Shown here in pieces: positions 46,380-56,606 of a DNA stretch of 64,000 nt. Numbering within the stretch: position 1 is the first letter of the stretch; every line of letters begins with the position of its first letter. The notes under the pieces are model-generated. The model searched no databases. It worked only from the letters and a program-made list of their open reading frames with translations, and was not told the origin of the DNA. The DNA lies in contig JABSQN010000001.1 of the NCBI GenBank assembly GCA_013215825.1, positions 326,874 through 390,873 on the forward strand, written 5' to 3'. The translations under genes and the position numbers were made by a program. Source of the stretch: Piscirickettsiaceae bacterium. GTDB lineage: Bacteria; Pseudomonadota; Gammaproteobacteria; Nitrosococcales; Methylophagaceae.

Positions 46380-47210
46380 CTAGAACGGGATATTTTTATT
46401 GTAACCTCCCTGCTGTACTTGTGCTTTTGGCAAAAGGGCATCTTCATTTTTCAATAGCTCATCTACACCTAATTCAGTGATTGAATAAGCATAAAAATCA
46501 TAGTCATCCTGATGATCTGTTTCTATCGTTTTACTAATCAAGCCAGAACGCTCTAATTTAATAAGCGATATTTGAACTAGGGATTCACTAACCCCCCGAA
46601 AATTGTTTGATATTCTGTAAAATGCTAAGCCAATAGGATCAGTAGTGTGACTCTGTAGACACGCTGCAAGAAATTTATAATCTTGATCTTTTAATTCATA
46701 ATTTACTGGATTAGCAATCATTTTTTTAGACTCTGAAAGTGCTACATGATTGATTAACCCAAGGCGCTCAATTTCAGATTTTATTAATGAACATGCTTTA
46801 TTAGTTGCTGACACCAAATCACCATCCGAGCGGCTTGAATCATAGTCTGCCGGATTTACACCCAATAAATCTGTTGGTAAATGCATATCGATGCCGCGAG
46901 GCTTTAGGATAAAGGATCGAGACTTACCAATAGCACCAACAAATAGGCCCATTTCAAATATCACATTATCCCTAACAACGTGTTCATCTCTACGTCTTAT
47001 TGTTGATATATCATCTGGCGCAAAAATAAATAAAGCAAAATCAACTGTCGAAGATTTTTCGACTAAATCATCGATTGTTGAAGATGAAAGTTTAAATGTG
47101 CCATTCTTCCATATCGTAATTTCAAAATCATGGTCTAGATTGACATTCACAGCCTCGGCAATTGGTAAACTTTCCGCTGATGATGCAATAAATAATCTTG
47201 GTTTCCTCAA
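46380..47210 (-). CDS. TIR-like (CAP12/Pycsar-effector type) domain protein with winged-helix-like C-terminus
   Basis: 276 residues. Residues 4-150 match the TIR-like nucleotide-binding family found in CBASS and Pycsar effectors: RLFIASSAES, TVDFALFIFAPDD, then RDNVIFEMGLFVGAIGKSRS, with E86 in the NVIFE-GL motif at the position of the NADase catalytic Glu. The LPTDLLGV segment is also typical. Residues about 175-265 look like a winged helix (ISLIKLERSGLISKTIE; YSITELGVDELL), perhaps the sensor. No membrane helix. TTG start (47210), supported by GGAGAT seven bases upstream. It is a lone gene between trhP and tadA, with no cyclase gene near it. A defence or stress role is inferred. Confidence 0.78.
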   Translation of the reverse strand: MRKPRLFIASSAESLPIAEAVNVNLDHDFEITIWKNGTFKLSSSTIDDLVEKSSTVDFALFIFAPDDISTIRRRDEHVVRDNVIFEMGLFVGAIGKSRSFILKPRGIDMHLPTDLLGVNPADYDSSRSDGDLVSATNKACSLIKSEIERLGLINHVALSESKKMIANPVNYELKDQDYKFLAACLQSHTTDPIGLAFYRISNNFRGVSESLVQISLIKLERSGLISKTIETDHQDDYDFYAYSITELGVDELLKNEDALLPKAQVQQGGYNKNIPF

Positions 47211-47421
47211 TTAATTATCTCCATATTTGACTAGGGTGCTAACTTGTTATTAAGAGGTATAAAAATTCCCTGTAATTTTTATACATAGACAGACTGATTT
47301 TCCTAGTAATACTATATTAAAGGCTAAACAAGGCATTATTGAGCGGTTAACGTATCTTGTTCAGCCAGAGCTTAAATATAACTTCTTTTTTGCGAGAATA
47401 CAAAAGTGTATGGTGAGTTTA
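47211..47421. other. Intergenic spacer between tadA and the TIR-like gene
   Basis: AT-rich 211-base gap between two minus-strand genes. It must contain the promoter of the TIR-like gene, but no clear -35/-10 pair or terminator is seen. Confidence 0.35.
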
Positions 47422-47871
47422 TTAGCGGCGAGAGCGAAAAAATTCCTGTAATAATTCACTGCTTTTTTCTGCAAGTACGCCATGTTCACAATGAACAAAG
47501 TGATTAAGCTGTTGAGTGTTGAAGATATCGAAGCAACTGCCACTTGCGCCAGTTTTGGGTTCTTTGCTGGCAAAGACAACACGTTTAATTCGGGCGTGAA
47601 TAATCGCACCTGCACACATAAGGCAAGGTTCTAGGGTGACATAGAGTGTGGCTGCTGGCAGACGATAGTTTTGAACTTGCTGACTGGCGGCACGTAATGC
47701 TTGGATTTCAGCATGGGCGGTGGGATCATGGCTGAGAATAGGTTGGTTGTATCCTTCGCCTATTATTTCATTATTACGAACAATAACGGCTCCTACCGGC
47801 ACTTCGCCTTGTTGTCCTGCTTGTTTGGCAAGATCTATGGCGCGCTCCATCCAGTATTCATCATTGTGCAT
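47422..47871 (-). CDS. tadA: tRNA-specific adenosine deaminase TadA
   Basis: 149 residues. Zinc site and catalytic Glu in PTAHAEIQALRAA, with the Cys pair in PCLMCAGAI. It converts A34 to inosine in tRNA-Arg(ACG). It ends in the normal LLQEFFRSRR tail. The first codons overlap the end of waaA by 11 bases, so it is translationally coupled to that gene. Confidence 0.95.
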   Translation of the reverse strand: MHNDEYWMERAIDLAKQAGQQGEVPVGAVIVRNNEIIGEGYNQPILSHDPTAHAEIQALRAASQQVQNYRLPAATLYVTLEPCLMCAGAIIHARIKRVVFASKEPKTGASGSCFDIFNTQQLNHFVHCEHGVLAEKSSELLQEFFRSRR

Positions 47872-49138
47872 GACGAATGATGTGATGGTTTATTAAGTTG
47901 ACGAGGCGTTTGCTGGCACCTTGGCTGTTGGCAATAAGTTGTAAACCTGCTTCGCCCATTTGTGCGCGTTGTTGTGCATTTTCTAATAAGGTAATTACGG
48001 TATCAGCTAGGCTTTGTGTATCTGTGACTTCTATTGCCGCGTCAGCGTTAAGAAACTGTTTGGTTATTTCATTAAAGTTGAAGTAATGAGGCCCGGTAAT
48101 AACGGCGCGACCTAGGGCCGCGGGTTCAAGGAGATTGTGTCCGCCATGTGGCACCAGGCTGCCGCCAACAAAGGCGACATCACTGGCGGCATAGAATAAG
48201 GGTAGTTCGCCCATCGTATCGACGACGAGGACTTGCACTGCGGATGAGCAAGGGCGATGTTCGCTACGGCGTAAGGTTTTGAAGCCTGCACGTTGCGTGA
48301 GTGCCGTTACGCGATCAAAGCGCTCGGGATGCCGAGGCACAATAATTAAGAGTAAATCTGGAAACTTTGCTCGGATTTGGCGAGAGGCATTTAATATGAT
48401 CTCATCTTCACCTTCATGAGTGCTGGCAGCAACCCAAACGGGGCGGTTGTTATCCCACATATTCCGCATTGCTTCCGCTTGCTCTTTTAAGCTGGCGGGC
48501 AGGCTTATTTCATATTTTAAATTGCCTATGGCGTGTATTCTTTGAATGTTTGCCCCGAGTTCTTGAAAGCGTTTTCGATCTTGTTGACCTTGTGCGGCGA
48601 TAAGATTCAAACTTTGTAATATGGTTTTGGTGAAGCCGGGTAAACGCGCATAGCCTTTAGCCGAGCGTTCAGACATTCGCGCATTCGCTAATACTAGAGG
48701 GATGTTTTTTTGTTCACAGGTTAATAATAGATTAGGCCAGATTTCAGTTTCCATAATAATGCCAAATTGAGGCTGTGTTCTGGCTAGAAAGCGTTTGATG
48801 GCAAAGGGGAGATCGTAAGGTAGATAACAATGCGCTACTGAATCGGCGAACAAAAGTTTTACGCGTTCACTACCTGTGGGGGTCATGGTGGTGATAAGTA
48901 ATTGATGGTTGGGGAATTCAAGCTTGAGTGCATTGACTAATGGTCGGCAAGCTTCGACTTCACCAACCGAGACCGCATGGATCCAAATAGTCGCTGTTTG
49001 ATTTGATAAGTCTGGACTACTGCCAAAACGCTCTGACCAACGTCGCCAATATGCAGGAGCACGAAATCCTCGCCATATCAGGCGCAGAATGATGAATGGC
49101 AAACTAATGAAGAATAGGCTGGTATAAAATAGTCTCAA
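47861..49138 (-). CDS. waaA: 3-deoxy-D-manno-octulosonic acid (Kdo) transferase
   Basis: 425 residues, GT-30 family. An N-terminal membrane anchor (FYTSLFFISLPFIILRLIW) is followed by the family motifs ATIWIHAVSVGEVEACRPLV, MTPTGSERV and METEIWPNLL; the C-terminal half has VGGSLVPHGGHNLLEPAALG. It attaches Kdo to lipid IVA at the inner membrane. One or two Kdo transfers cannot be decided by eye. The divergent lpxL-like gene works in the same pathway. Confidence 0.95.
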   Translation of the reverse strand: MRLFYTSLFFISLPFIILRLIWRGFRAPAYWRRWSERFGSSPDLSNQTATIWIHAVSVGEVEACRPLVNALKLEFPNHQLLITTMTPTGSERVKLLFADSVAHCYLPYDLPFAIKRFLARTQPQFGIIMETEIWPNLLLTCEQKNIPLVLANARMSERSAKGYARLPGFTKTILQSLNLIAAQGQQDRKRFQELGANIQRIHAIGNLKYEISLPASLKEQAEAMRNMWDNNRPVWVAASTHEGEDEIILNASRQIRAKFPDLLLIIVPRHPERFDRVTALTQRAGFKTLRRSEHRPCSSAVQVLVVDTMGELPLFYAASDVAFVGGSLVPHGGHNLLEPAALGRAVITGPHYFNFNEITKQFLNADAAIEVTDTQSLADTVITLLENAQQRAQMGEAGLQLIANSQGASKRLVNLINHHIIRHAQ

Positions 49139-49222
49139 AATTATCTCGGCATGACTGAATATTTAGCGGTAAATCAGCGAGAATGATAGCATAGGCACTA
49201 GATTCTTAGTGTGTTTGAGTAT

Positions 49223-50134
49223 ATGACAATTTTTAAATGGCAGTATTTACATCCGCGATTTTGGTCCAGTTGGATTGGACTATTATTTATGCGGCTATCG
49301 ATTTATTTACCTGTTGGATTACAGTTGGGGGCGGGTCGAGTCTTATCTTTTATGATGACGCCATTTATGGGGTCAAGAAAGCATATTGCTAGGCGTAATT
49401 TAGAGTTATGTTTTCCTGAATTATCGATAGAGCAGCGCCAGAAATTATTAGATGATAATTTTCGAACTATGGGAATGATGCTAATTGAAACAGCGTTAAG
49501 CTGGTGGGCGAGTGATGCTAGTTTAGAGAAGCGGGTGCAATATAAAGGGTTGGAACACCTTGAAGCGGCGTTAGCAAAAGGCAAAGGGGTGATATTGCTG
49601 ACGGGGCATTTTACCAGCATGGAATTGGGCGGTCGTTTGATTATGTTGAAACAGCCTTGTTACGTCATGTTTCGCCATTTAAAAAATGAATTATTTAATG
49701 CTGTAATGATGAATGCGCGGACGCATCATAGTGAAGGCATTGTATTGCGTAACGATCCCCGCGTCATGGTGCGGGCATTACGGAAAAATAAAGTGGTTTG
49801 GTATGCACCGGATCAAGATTTTGGTCCTAAATTAAGTGTGTTTGCTAAGTTCTTTGGCGTTACCGCAGCAACCGTTCCTGCGACAGCACGCATCGTTAAA
49901 ATGAGCGGGGCGGCAGTGATTCCATTTACGCCAACTCGTGAGAAAGATGGTAGTTATACATTGACCTTAGGTGAAGCCATAAGCGATTTTCCTACAGGTA
50001 ATGATGTCGATGATGCGCAAAGTATCAATGATCTACTTGAGAAAGAAATACGTAAAGCACCTGAGCAGTATTTGTGGATCCACCGTCGCTTTAAAACACA
50101 GCCTAAAAGCAAAAAGGCATCACTTTATAAATAA
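49223..50134 (+). CDS. Lipid A acyltransferase, LpxL/LpxM (HtrB) family
   Basis: 303 residues. The N-terminal membrane anchor is near WSSWIGLLFMRLSIYLPVGL. The catalytic HX4E motif is in TGHFTSMELGGRL. Other family marks are RNDPRVMVRALRKNKVVWYAPDQDFG and FFGVTAATVPATARIV. It adds a secondary acyl chain to Kdo2-lipid IVA. It could be LpxL or LpxM. The ATG at 49223 was chosen over the GTG at 49211 on comparison with family N-termini. It diverges from waaA by about 85 bases. Confidence 0.92.
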   Translation: MTIFKWQYLHPRFWSSWIGLLFMRLSIYLPVGLQLGAGRVLSFMMTPFMGSRKHIARRNLELCFPELSIEQRQKLLDDNFRTMGMMLIETALSWWASDASLEKRVQYKGLEHLEAALAKGKGVILLTGHFTSMELGGRLIMLKQPCYVMFRHLKNELFNAVMMNARTHHSEGIVLRNDPRVMVRALRKNKVVWYAPDQDFGPKLSVFAKFFGVTAATVPATARIVKMSGAAVIPFTPTREKDGSYTLTLGEAISDFPTGNDVDDAQSINDLLEKEIRKAPEQYLWIHRRFKTQPKSKKASLYK

Positions 50135-50440
50135 TAGTGAGTGTTATTTATGCCTGTGTTCTTTCAGTTTGTTGCTCTGTTATTCTCACGTTTGTGAAAA
50201 TCTATGCCTGTACCCATTATCATTCCAGTTGTAACCTAGCTTATAAACCTGTCATCCCCGTGCAAACGGGGGAGCTAACGATAGTGAGATGACATTTACT
50301 GTCCATGGATTCTCGCTTTGATTGAGCACATCGTATCCCCCAACGCTACAAATGCAATAGCATTTAAATGTGTTCCTGACATATTTGTCACGCGAATGAC
50401 AAATAGAAAACTACAACTTGAATGATTATGGGAATAAAAG
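50135..50440. repeat. Intergenic region carrying dispersed repeat copy 2
   Basis: GTCATCCCCGTGCAAACGGG begins at 50251 and AGCTAACGATAGTGA follows, as in copy 1 at 361. The right end is GCGAATGACAAATAGAAAAC, ending near 50430. The copy-1 right arm (CCCGTTTGCACGGGAATGAC) is replaced by a longer stretch (CTTTGATTGAGCACATCG...), so this copy is degraded or has an insertion. 50135-50250 shows nothing recognised. Confidence 0.75.
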
Positions 50441-50478
50441 GCAAAAAAAAGGCCATCCAATTGGATAGCCTTTTTTAA
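50441..50478. terminator. Bidirectional terminator after rpsI
   Basis: AAAAAGGC(c)ATCCAATTGGAT(a)GCCTTTTTT: a stem with GGC/GCC and ATCC/GGAT segments, with A- and T-runs on both sides. It is placed 39 bases past the rpsI stop, and can also end the lpxL-side transcript. Confidence 0.9.
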
Positions 50479-50516
50479 ATAATACGATTGTTATCGTATT
50501 TTTATTCTGTCTTCGA

Positions 50517-50906
50517 TTAACGTTTCGAGAATTGAGGACGTTTACGTGCTTTATGTAAACCAACTTTCTTACGTTCAACAGCACGTGCATCACGAGTAAC
50601 AAAGCCCGCTTTACGTAGTGCTGGTTTTAATTCGCTATCTAATTCGATTAATGCACGAGTAATACCGTGACGAATTGCGCCAGCTTGACCATTATTACCA
50701 CCACCGCGAACGGTGATTTTCAAGTCTACTGTATCTAGCATTTCAACTAACTCTAATGGCTGACGAACAACCATGCGAGAAGTTTCACGACCGAAGTACT
50801 CTTCGATAGTACGAGTGTTGATAGTCAGTTTGCCGCTACCTGGTTTTAGAAAAACGCGGGCTGTTGAGCTTTTGCGACGACCTGTTGCGTAGTATGTATC
50901 TGCCAT
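50517..50906 (-). CDS. rpsI: 30S ribosomal protein S9
   Basis: 129 residues matching E. coli S9 (130). The N-terminus [19 protein letters not shown] and the C-terminal [11 protein letters not shown], whose basic tail reaches the P-site tRNA, are typical. It starts three bases after the rplM stop. Confidence 0.98.
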   Translation of the reverse strand: MADTYYATGRRKSSTARVFLKPGSGKLTINTRTIEEYFGRETSRMVVRQPLELVEMLDTVDLKITVRGGGNNGQAGAIRHGITRALIELDSELKPALRKAGFVTRDARAVERKKVGLHKARKRPQFSKR

Positions 50907-50909
50907 AAT

Positions 50910-51344
50910 TTAAATCTCCAGCACTTTAGGCTGTTGGGCTGTGTGTGGGTGTTCTGTACCCGCGTAAACTTTTAGTTTAGCGAACATTGTGCGACCCAAA
51001 GAATTCTTTGGCAACATGCCTTTTACAGCTGATTGGATAACGCGTTCTGGCGCTTTATCTAGTTGCTTTTCAAGAGTGATAGATTTGATACCACCGATGT
51101 AGCCTGTGTGATGGTAGTAAATTTTGTTTTTTAATTTATTACCAGTTACACGAATTTTTTCAGCATTGATAACAACGATGTAATCGCCAGTATCTACATG
51201 AGGTGTGTAAATAGTTTTATGTTTACCACGCAAACGACGCGCGATTTCTGTAGCCATACGGCCTAATGTTTTGCCGTCAGCATCTACGACGAACCAGTCG
51301 CGACGAACTTCTGCTGGTTTAGCACTTAATGTGGTTGTTTTCAT
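50910..51344 (-). CDS. rplM: 50S ribosomal protein L13
   Basis: 144 residues (E. coli 142). Signatures [20 protein letters not shown] and the family motif [21 protein letters not shown]. It forms the usual rplM-rpsI operon. The promoter is at 51397-51425. In E. coli L13 represses its own translation through the 5' leader; the leader here is about 45 bases and no fold was verified. Confidence 0.98.
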   Translation of the reverse strand: MKTTTLSAKPAEVRRDWFVVDADGKTLGRMATEIARRLRGKHKTIYTPHVDTGDYIVVINAEKIRVTGNKLKNKIYYHHTGYIGGIKSITLEKQLDKAPERVIQSAVKGMLPKNSLGRTMFAKLKVYAGTEHPHTAQQPKVLEI

Positions 51345-51396
51345 TCCGCGGGTTGCTCCTGAAAAAAATTACGCAGGCGGTCAAATAAGAGGGGGA

Positions 51397-51425
51397 ATAT
51401 TACGCATTAAGCGTAAATCTGTCAA
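51397..51425 (-). promoter_or_regulatory. Sigma70-type promoter of rplM-rpsI
   Basis: On the minus strand TTGACA (51425-51420) is a perfect -35 box, followed after exactly 17 bases by TAATAT (51402-51397). A small perfect palindrome TACGC-TTAAT-GCGTA lies between and over the -10. It starts only about ten bases downstream of the uppP stop. Confidence 0.75.
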
Positions 51426-51434
51426 CTGTATTCA

Positions 51435-52232
51435 CTATATAAATAGGGCGAGTAGTATTGCGCCAAGTAAAAGACGATAGACCACAAATGGCCACATACC
51501 TATTTTCTCTAATAATCTTAGAAAGATATGAATACATAAATAAGCACTGATGGCGGATAAAGCTGCGCCAATTATAAGAGCAAACCAATCTGTGCTTGCG
51601 GAGGATTGTACTAGATCAATTGTTTTTAAGCCACCGGCAAGAAAGATAACGGGGATAGATAATAAGAAAGAAAAATGGGCGGCGGCTTGGCGGCTCAAGC
51701 CTAATAATAAGCCTGCGGTCATCGTTATACCTGAGCGTGAGGTACCGGGAATCAATGCGATGGCTTGTGCTATACCGACAATAAGAACATCTTTCCAGGT
51801 AAGTTGATGTTCATTGCGCTGTTGTTTGCCTTGCCAGTCTGCCCAGCCGAGTAATAAGCCAAAGACGATGGTGGTGGTGGCAATAACTAGCGGGCTGCGT
51901 AGATTGATTTCAATAAAATCACTAAAGATGAGTCCGATTAATCCTACAGGGATGGTGCCAAATAATACGGCCCAAGCTAATTTGCTTTCACCAACTAATT
52001 GACGTTGAAGTAAGGATTGGAACCAATCGTTGGATATTCTATATAAGGTATGGCGAAAATAAATAATTACCGCAGATAGGGTGCCAATATGGACAGCAAC
52101 ATCAAAAGCGAGCCCTTGATCTTGCCAACCTGCAATAATGGGCAATAAGATAAGATGAGCGGAGCTTGATATCGGTAAAAACTCGGTCAATCCTTGCAAA
52201 ACGGCAAGTGCAATTATTTGAAATAAATCCAT
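51435..52232 (-). CDS. uppP: Undecaprenyl-diphosphatase UppP (BacA)
   Basis: 265 residues with about eight membrane helices. The two family signatures are intact: LQGLTEFLPISSSAHLILLP (residues 13-32) and ALIPGTSRSGITMTAGLLLG (about 155-175). It recycles the lipid carrier for peptidoglycan by dephosphorylating undecaprenyl pyrophosphate. Not coupled to rplM, which has its own promoter. Confidence 0.96.
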   Translation of the reverse strand: MDLFQIIALAVLQGLTEFLPISSSAHLILLPIIAGWQDQGLAFDVAVHIGTLSAVIIYFRHTLYRISNDWFQSLLQRQLVGESKLAWAVLFGTIPVGLIGLIFSDFIEINLRSPLVIATTTIVFGLLLGWADWQGKQQRNEHQLTWKDVLIVGIAQAIALIPGTSRSGITMTAGLLLGLSRQAAAHFSFLLSIPVIFLAGGLKTIDLVQSSASTDWFALIIGAALSAISAYLCIHIFLRLLEKIGMWPFVVYRLLLGAILLALFI

Positions 52233-52353
52233 TGTTTCGTCTTCTTATAAGATAAATGGCTAAAAAGCCTGCTTTTTGTGAGATTATTATAATGTTACTT
52301 CATGGTAATATTGTCGGGTCTTAATTTATTAAATCGACATTATTTAGCAAACC

Positions 52354-55300
52354 ATGCCAAATCGAATCCGCGAAATACCATATAACTATACTTCTTTTTC
52401 TGACCGAGAAATCGTCATTCGATTTTTGGGTGAGCCAATGTGGGATATTCTGCAACAATTACGCAGTCAGCGTAAAACAGGCCGTAGCGCCAAAATGTTG
52501 TTTGAAGTCTTGGGCGATATGTGGGTTATTGAGCGTAATCCTTTTATCCAAGATGATTTAGTAGAAAATCGTAAACGTTGGGATTCCTTACGACATGCAT
52601 TGCATCATCGTTTAGATCAGATCCGCGAACGGGCAGCTAACAATGATAATCAATTAGCATTAGAACTTGAACGAAATGCTAGGAGTTCAGTTGTTGAATT
52701 TGAGCGTAGCTTATTAAATGTAGCCGAGCGTCGCCGTGGTGTGATGCGCCGTTTATCGCGCGCAACAAAGAAACATAATATTAAGTTTGACGGCTTGTCA
52801 CGTGTTTCTCATGTAACCGATGCAACGGATTGGCGGGTGGAATATCCTTTAGTTGTTGCCACACCTGATACGGAAGATGAAATGGCAGGAATTGTTGCCG
52901 CATCTATCGAATTAGGCTTAACGGTGATCCCGCGTGGTGGTGGTACGGGTTATACCGGCGGCGCGATCCCACTTACTTCCGACAGTATCGTTATTAATAC
53001 TGAAAAGCTAGAAGGCTTGGGTGAGGTTATTTATCGTGAATTACCGGGTCGAGAAGGTAAAGTAGCAACTGTACGTGCTGAAGCAGGTGTTGTTACGCGT
53101 CGCGTATCTGATTTGGCGGGCAAAAACGGTTTAGTTTTCGCTGTTGATCCAACGTCACAAGATGCGTGTACGATTGGCGGTAATATTGCCATGAATGCCG
53201 GTGGGAAAAAGGCCGTAATGTGGGGCACAACGTTAGATAATCTAGTGTCATGGCGTATGGTGACACCAGACTCACAATGGATAGAAGTTGAAAGACTGAA
53301 TCACAATCTGGGTAAAATTCATGATGTTGAAATGGCCGAATTTCGTGTTACACGATACCAGCCAGATGGTATTAATCCGATTGGTGAGCCAGAGCATATC
53401 TCAATCCCTGCTCATGAATTACGTAAAAGTGGTTTAGGAAAAGATGTTACCAATAAGTTTTTAGGTGGCCTGCCAGGTATTCAAAAAGAAGGTTGTGATG
53501 GCTTAATAACCTCAGGTGTATTTGTGTTGCATCGCATGGCAAACTTCACCCGTACTGTGTGTTTGGAATTTTTTGGCAATGATTTAAGTAAGGCTGTCCC
53601 CGCAATTGTTGAAACCAAAGACGTTTTAGATAATAACCCGGGCATTATTTTAGCCGGGATGGAACACTTGGATGAGCGCTATGTAAAAGCGGTGGGGTAT
53701 ACCACTAAAGCGCCGCGTTCAGTTCTTCCTAAAATGGTATTGCTTATCGATGTGGCGGGTGATGATGAAGATATCGTCGCTGCGGCCTGTAGTGAAATTG
53801 TACACCTTGCAAATGCACGTGATGGCGAAGGTTTTATTGCCGTTAGTCCTGAAGCTCGTAAGCGTTTTTGGGCTGATCGTGCTCGTACAGCGGCTATCGC
53901 TAAACATACTAATGCTTTTAAGATTAATGAAGATGTGGTGATTCCACTTGATCGCTTGTCAGACTATAACGATGGCATTGAAAAGATCAATATTGTGCAA
54001 TCGACACGCAATAAATTGCAGATGGCCGATGCAGTATGTGACTATCTATCCAATCAGCCTCATGAGATTAAAGAGCATGATGCGGATGTGGGTGAAAGTG
54101 CCGAAAATGATGCAATTATGCAAACCAAGTTGGATGCAGCTTGTATCCTATTGGATGAAGTGCGTGCGCGTTGGAATGAAATATTAAGCAATTTTGATAG
54201 TCTTGCTAAAGATAAAGTAGATTTACTATCGGCTGAAATACAAGAAAATATTAGTGACAGTGATACGTTATTTAGTGTTTTACAACGTCGTGATTTGCGA
54301 ATTTCATATCGTCAGGAAGTGGAAAAACCACTTAAAGAGTTATTCCCCGGCAAAGACTTAGAAGCCTTACGCAATAAGCTGGATGAAATTCATACCAAAC
54401 ATCGTTCTAGCCGTTTATTTGTTGCACTGCATATGCATGCCGGTGATGGTAATGTGCATTCTAATATTCCAGTGAACTCCAATGATTATGCCATGATGCA
54501 TGAGGCTGAAAGTGTTGTTGATGAAATCATGATCCTTGCCGAAGCACTGGGTGGTGTTATTTCTGGTGAGCATGGTATCGGCCTTACCAAAATGAAGTAT
54601 TTGGACAAGGCAACAATTGATGCCTTTGCAGATTATAAGGAGAAAGTAGATCCAAATGGTCACTTTAATGCCGGTAAATTGCTGTCTGGATCAGGCTTAG
54701 ATAAAGCCTACACCCCATCATTGCAGCTGTTACAGCAAGAAGCCTTGATCCTTGAAGCCAGTGATTTGGGTGATTTAAATAATGATATTAAAGACTGTTT
54801 ACGTTGTGGTAAATGTAAACCGGAATGTACCACCCATGTACCTCGAGCAAACTTGCTCTATTCGCCACGGGATAAAATATTAGCGACAGGCTTGATCATG
54901 GAAGCGTTTCTTTACGAAGAACAAACGCGCCGTGGTATTTCTGTTCGTCATTTTGAAGAAATGAATGATATTGCTGATCATTGCACTATCTGTCATCGTT
55001 GTTTGAATCCGTGTCCGGTTAATATCGACTTTGGTGATGTGACGGTTAAATTGCGGGCGATTTTGAAAAAACAAGGTAAACGTCATTTTAATGTCGGTAC
55101 TTGGACATCAATGGCCTATTTGAATGCCAGCGATCCTTTGACCGTGAAGATCATGCGTAAGACCATGATTGAATGGGGCTATAAGGGACAACGACTAGCG
55201 CATAATATTGGTAAGTATCTTGGTTTATTAGGCAGTAAGAAAAAGCGTCCATTACCGACAACCGGTAAAACACCGGTCCATGAACAAATTATTCATTTTA

Positions 55301-56208
55301 TGAAAAAACCGATGCCAGCAGGTCTGCCATCAAAAACTACACGTGCGATGTTGGGGATCGAAGATGACAAAATGATTCCTATATTGCGTGATGTCAGCAA
55401 AGTGAATGATGAATCTGATGCCGTGTTTTATTTCCCAGGTTGTGGTTCAGAGCGCTTGTTTAGCCAAGTTGGTTTAGCGACATTGGCCATGCTGTATGAA
55501 GTGGGTGCTGAAACAGTGCTACCACCAGGTTATTTATGCTGTGGTTATCCACAACATTCCACTGGAGATACGGAAAAAGGTCAGGCCATTTCAACGGCGA
55601 ACCAAGTTTTATTCCATCGCCTAGCAAACACTTTAAACTATATGGAGATCAAGACCGTTATTGTGTCCTGTGGTACGTGTATGGATCAGCTACTCAAATA
55701 TCAGTTTGAATCAATATTCCCGGGCTGTAGATTGCTGGATATTCACGAATATCTGATGGAAAAAGGCGTGAAAATGAAAGGGATTGAAGGACAGCAATAT
55801 CTCTATCATGAACCATGTCATACGCCGATGAAAACATATAAATCAACGGAAGTCGCTGCGAGTTTATTGGGAACTGAAGTAACCTTAAGTGATCGCTGCT
55901 GTGGTGAAGCTGGCTCGTTTTCTGTGGCAAGACCTGATATTGCAACGCAAGTTCGCTTCCGTAAAGAAGAAGAAATCACCAAAGGTATTATGGAGCTAAC
56001 AGGCGGAGAAAAAGCCGTGAAAGGCAATGTCAAAATGCTCACTTCATGCCCCGCGTGTCAGCAAGGTTTGGAACGATATAGTGAAGATACCGGTATTGAA
56101 ACGGATTATATTGTTGTTGAAGTTGCAAATAATATTTTGGGTGAGAATTGGCAGCCTACGTTTATTGACGCAGTGAAAGAAGGCGGTATTGAACGTGTTC
56201 TATTGTAG
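52354..56208 (+). CDS. Large FAD-linked oxidase/4Fe-4S/CCG-domain dehydrogenase (DUF3683 family)
   Basis: 1284 residues in one chain. The N-terminal DUF3683-type region is residues about 1-150. The FAD-binding type 4 domain has [20 protein letters not shown] (about 190). An FAD oxidase C-terminal part shows [14 protein letters not shown] and [16 protein letters not shown]. Two 4Fe-4S sites follow: C815, C818, C821, C825 and C877, C880, C883, C887. Two CCG cysteine-rich modules ([26 protein letters not shown]) end it. The layout is like a fused GlcD plus GlpC/LldE protein; related proteins oxidise D-lactate or similar 2-hydroxyacids and reduce the quinone pool. Substrate here is unproven. Confidence 0.9.
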   Translation: MPNRIREIPYNYTSFSDREIVIRFLGEPMWDILQQLRSQRKTGRSAKMLFEVLGDMWVIERNPFIQDDLVENRKRWDSLRHALHHRLDQIRERAANNDNQLALELERNARSSVVEFERSLLNVAERRRGVMRRLSRATKKHNIKFDGLSRVSHVTDATDWRVEYPLVVATPDTEDEMAGIVAASIELGLTVIPRGGGTGYTGGAIPLTSDSIVINTEKLEGLGEVIYRELPGREGKVATVRAEAGVVTRRVSDLAGKNGLVFAVDPTSQDACTIGGNIAMNAGGKKAVMWGTTLDNLVSWRMVTPDSQWIEVERLNHNLGKIHDVEMAEFRVTRYQPDGINPIGEPEHISIPAHELRKSGLGKDVTNKFLGGLPGIQKEGCDGLITSGVFVLHRMANFTRTVCLEFFGNDLSKAVPAIVETKDVLDNNPGIILAGMEHLDERYVKAVGYTTKAPRSVLPKMVLLIDVAGDDEDIVAAACSEIVHLANARDGEGFIAVSPEARKRFWADRARTAAIAKHTNAFKINEDVVIPLDRLSDYNDGIEKINIVQSTRNKLQMADAVCDYLSNQPHEIKEHDADVGESAENDAIMQTKLDAACILLDEVRARWNEILSNFDSLAKDKVDLLSAEIQENISDSDTLFSVLQRRDLRISYRQEVEKPLKELFPGKDLEALRNKLDEIHTKHRSSRLFVALHMHAGDGNVHSNIPVNSNDYAMMHEAESVVDEIMILAEALGGVISGEHGIGLTKMKYLDKATIDAFADYKEKVDPNGHFNAGKLLSGSGLDKAYTPSLQLLQQEALILEASDLGDLNNDIKDCLRCGKCKPECTTHVPRANLLYSPRDKILATGLIMEAFLYEEQTRRGISVRHFEEMNDIADHCTICHRCLNPCPVNIDFGDVTVKLRAILKKQGKRHFNVGTWTSMAYLNASDPLTVKIMRKTMIEWGYKGQRLAHNIGKYLGLLGSKKKRPLPTTGKTPVHEQIIHFMKKPMPAGLPSKTTRAMLGIEDDKMIPILRDVSKVNDESDAVFYFPGCGSERLFSQVGLATLAMLYEVGAETVLPPGYLCCGYPQHSTGDTEKGQAISTANQVLFHRLANTLNYMEIKTVIVSCGTCMDQLLKYQFESIFPGCRLLDIHEYLMEKGVKMKGIEGQQYLYHEPCHTPMKTYKSTEVAASLLGTEVTLSDRCCGEAGSFSVARPDIATQVRFRKEEEITKGIMELTGGEKAVKGNVKMLTSCPACQQGLERYSEDTGIETDYIVVEVANNILGENWQPTFIDAVKEGGIERVLL

Positions 56209-56424
56209 TAAGTAAAAGATGAAAATAGAGAAAGCCCCTGGTATAAAATAGTACCAAGGGCTCCTGTGTGAGCATCTCTCTGGAAACGTTAAGTGCGCAG
56301 ACTGAATAAAGCAGATAAAAGAACATAATCAACGCAGTCAAATTTATGTGTTTTTCAGCACTGAAATGCTTGCCCTGATACAATGCGCGCCATAACAAAT
56401 TTAACAGTAGACCTTTTTACGAGC
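56209..56424. other. Spacer with a hairpin after the FAD/Fe-S gene
   Basis: AGCCCcTGGTA / TACCAaGGGCT at about 56233-56262 forms a stem with an 8-base loop shortly after the stop codon, but no T-run follows on the plus strand. It may act as a weak terminator. Otherwise featureless. Confidence 0.45.
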
Positions 56425-56525
56425 CGTCTTTTCGCCATAGCTGCGTGAAAAACAGTCTAAAAATGTTCATTTACCTTAGTAAACTGTGCTTTTTCGACTA
56501 TTTTTCCTTGTTATGATAAAAAATA
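56425..56525. repeat. Long imperfect palindrome upstream of yheS
   Basis: Centred near 56474 on TTTACCTTAGTAAA, the left arm (CGTCTTTTCGCCATAGCTGC, GTGAAAAACAGTCTAAAAAT) pairs over about 50 bases with the right arm, whose reverse complement reads GTATTTTTTATCATAACAAG, GAAAAATAGTCGAAAAAGCA. The pairing has scattered mismatches. It contains no gene. Similar long palindromes occur between genes in other gammaproteobacteria as far as I recall, but I know no name for them. Confidence 0.65.
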
Positions 56526-56606
56526 CTTATTGTGCAACAGTCTTAATAGGATTAAAAATTCACAGCCATAGGATGCCGCGAAGCGGTGTGTGCTGGGTGG
56601 TACATT

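Noticed and set aside
46380-47210. A full CBASS or Thoeris operon
   Set aside because: No CD-NTase, ThsA-like or ancillary gene lies beside it; both neighbours are core genes.
56162-56398. 78-codon minus-strand frame after the FAD/Fe-S gene
   Set aside because: Overlaps the end of that gene and a hairpin; composition and lack of a ribosome binding site point to chance.
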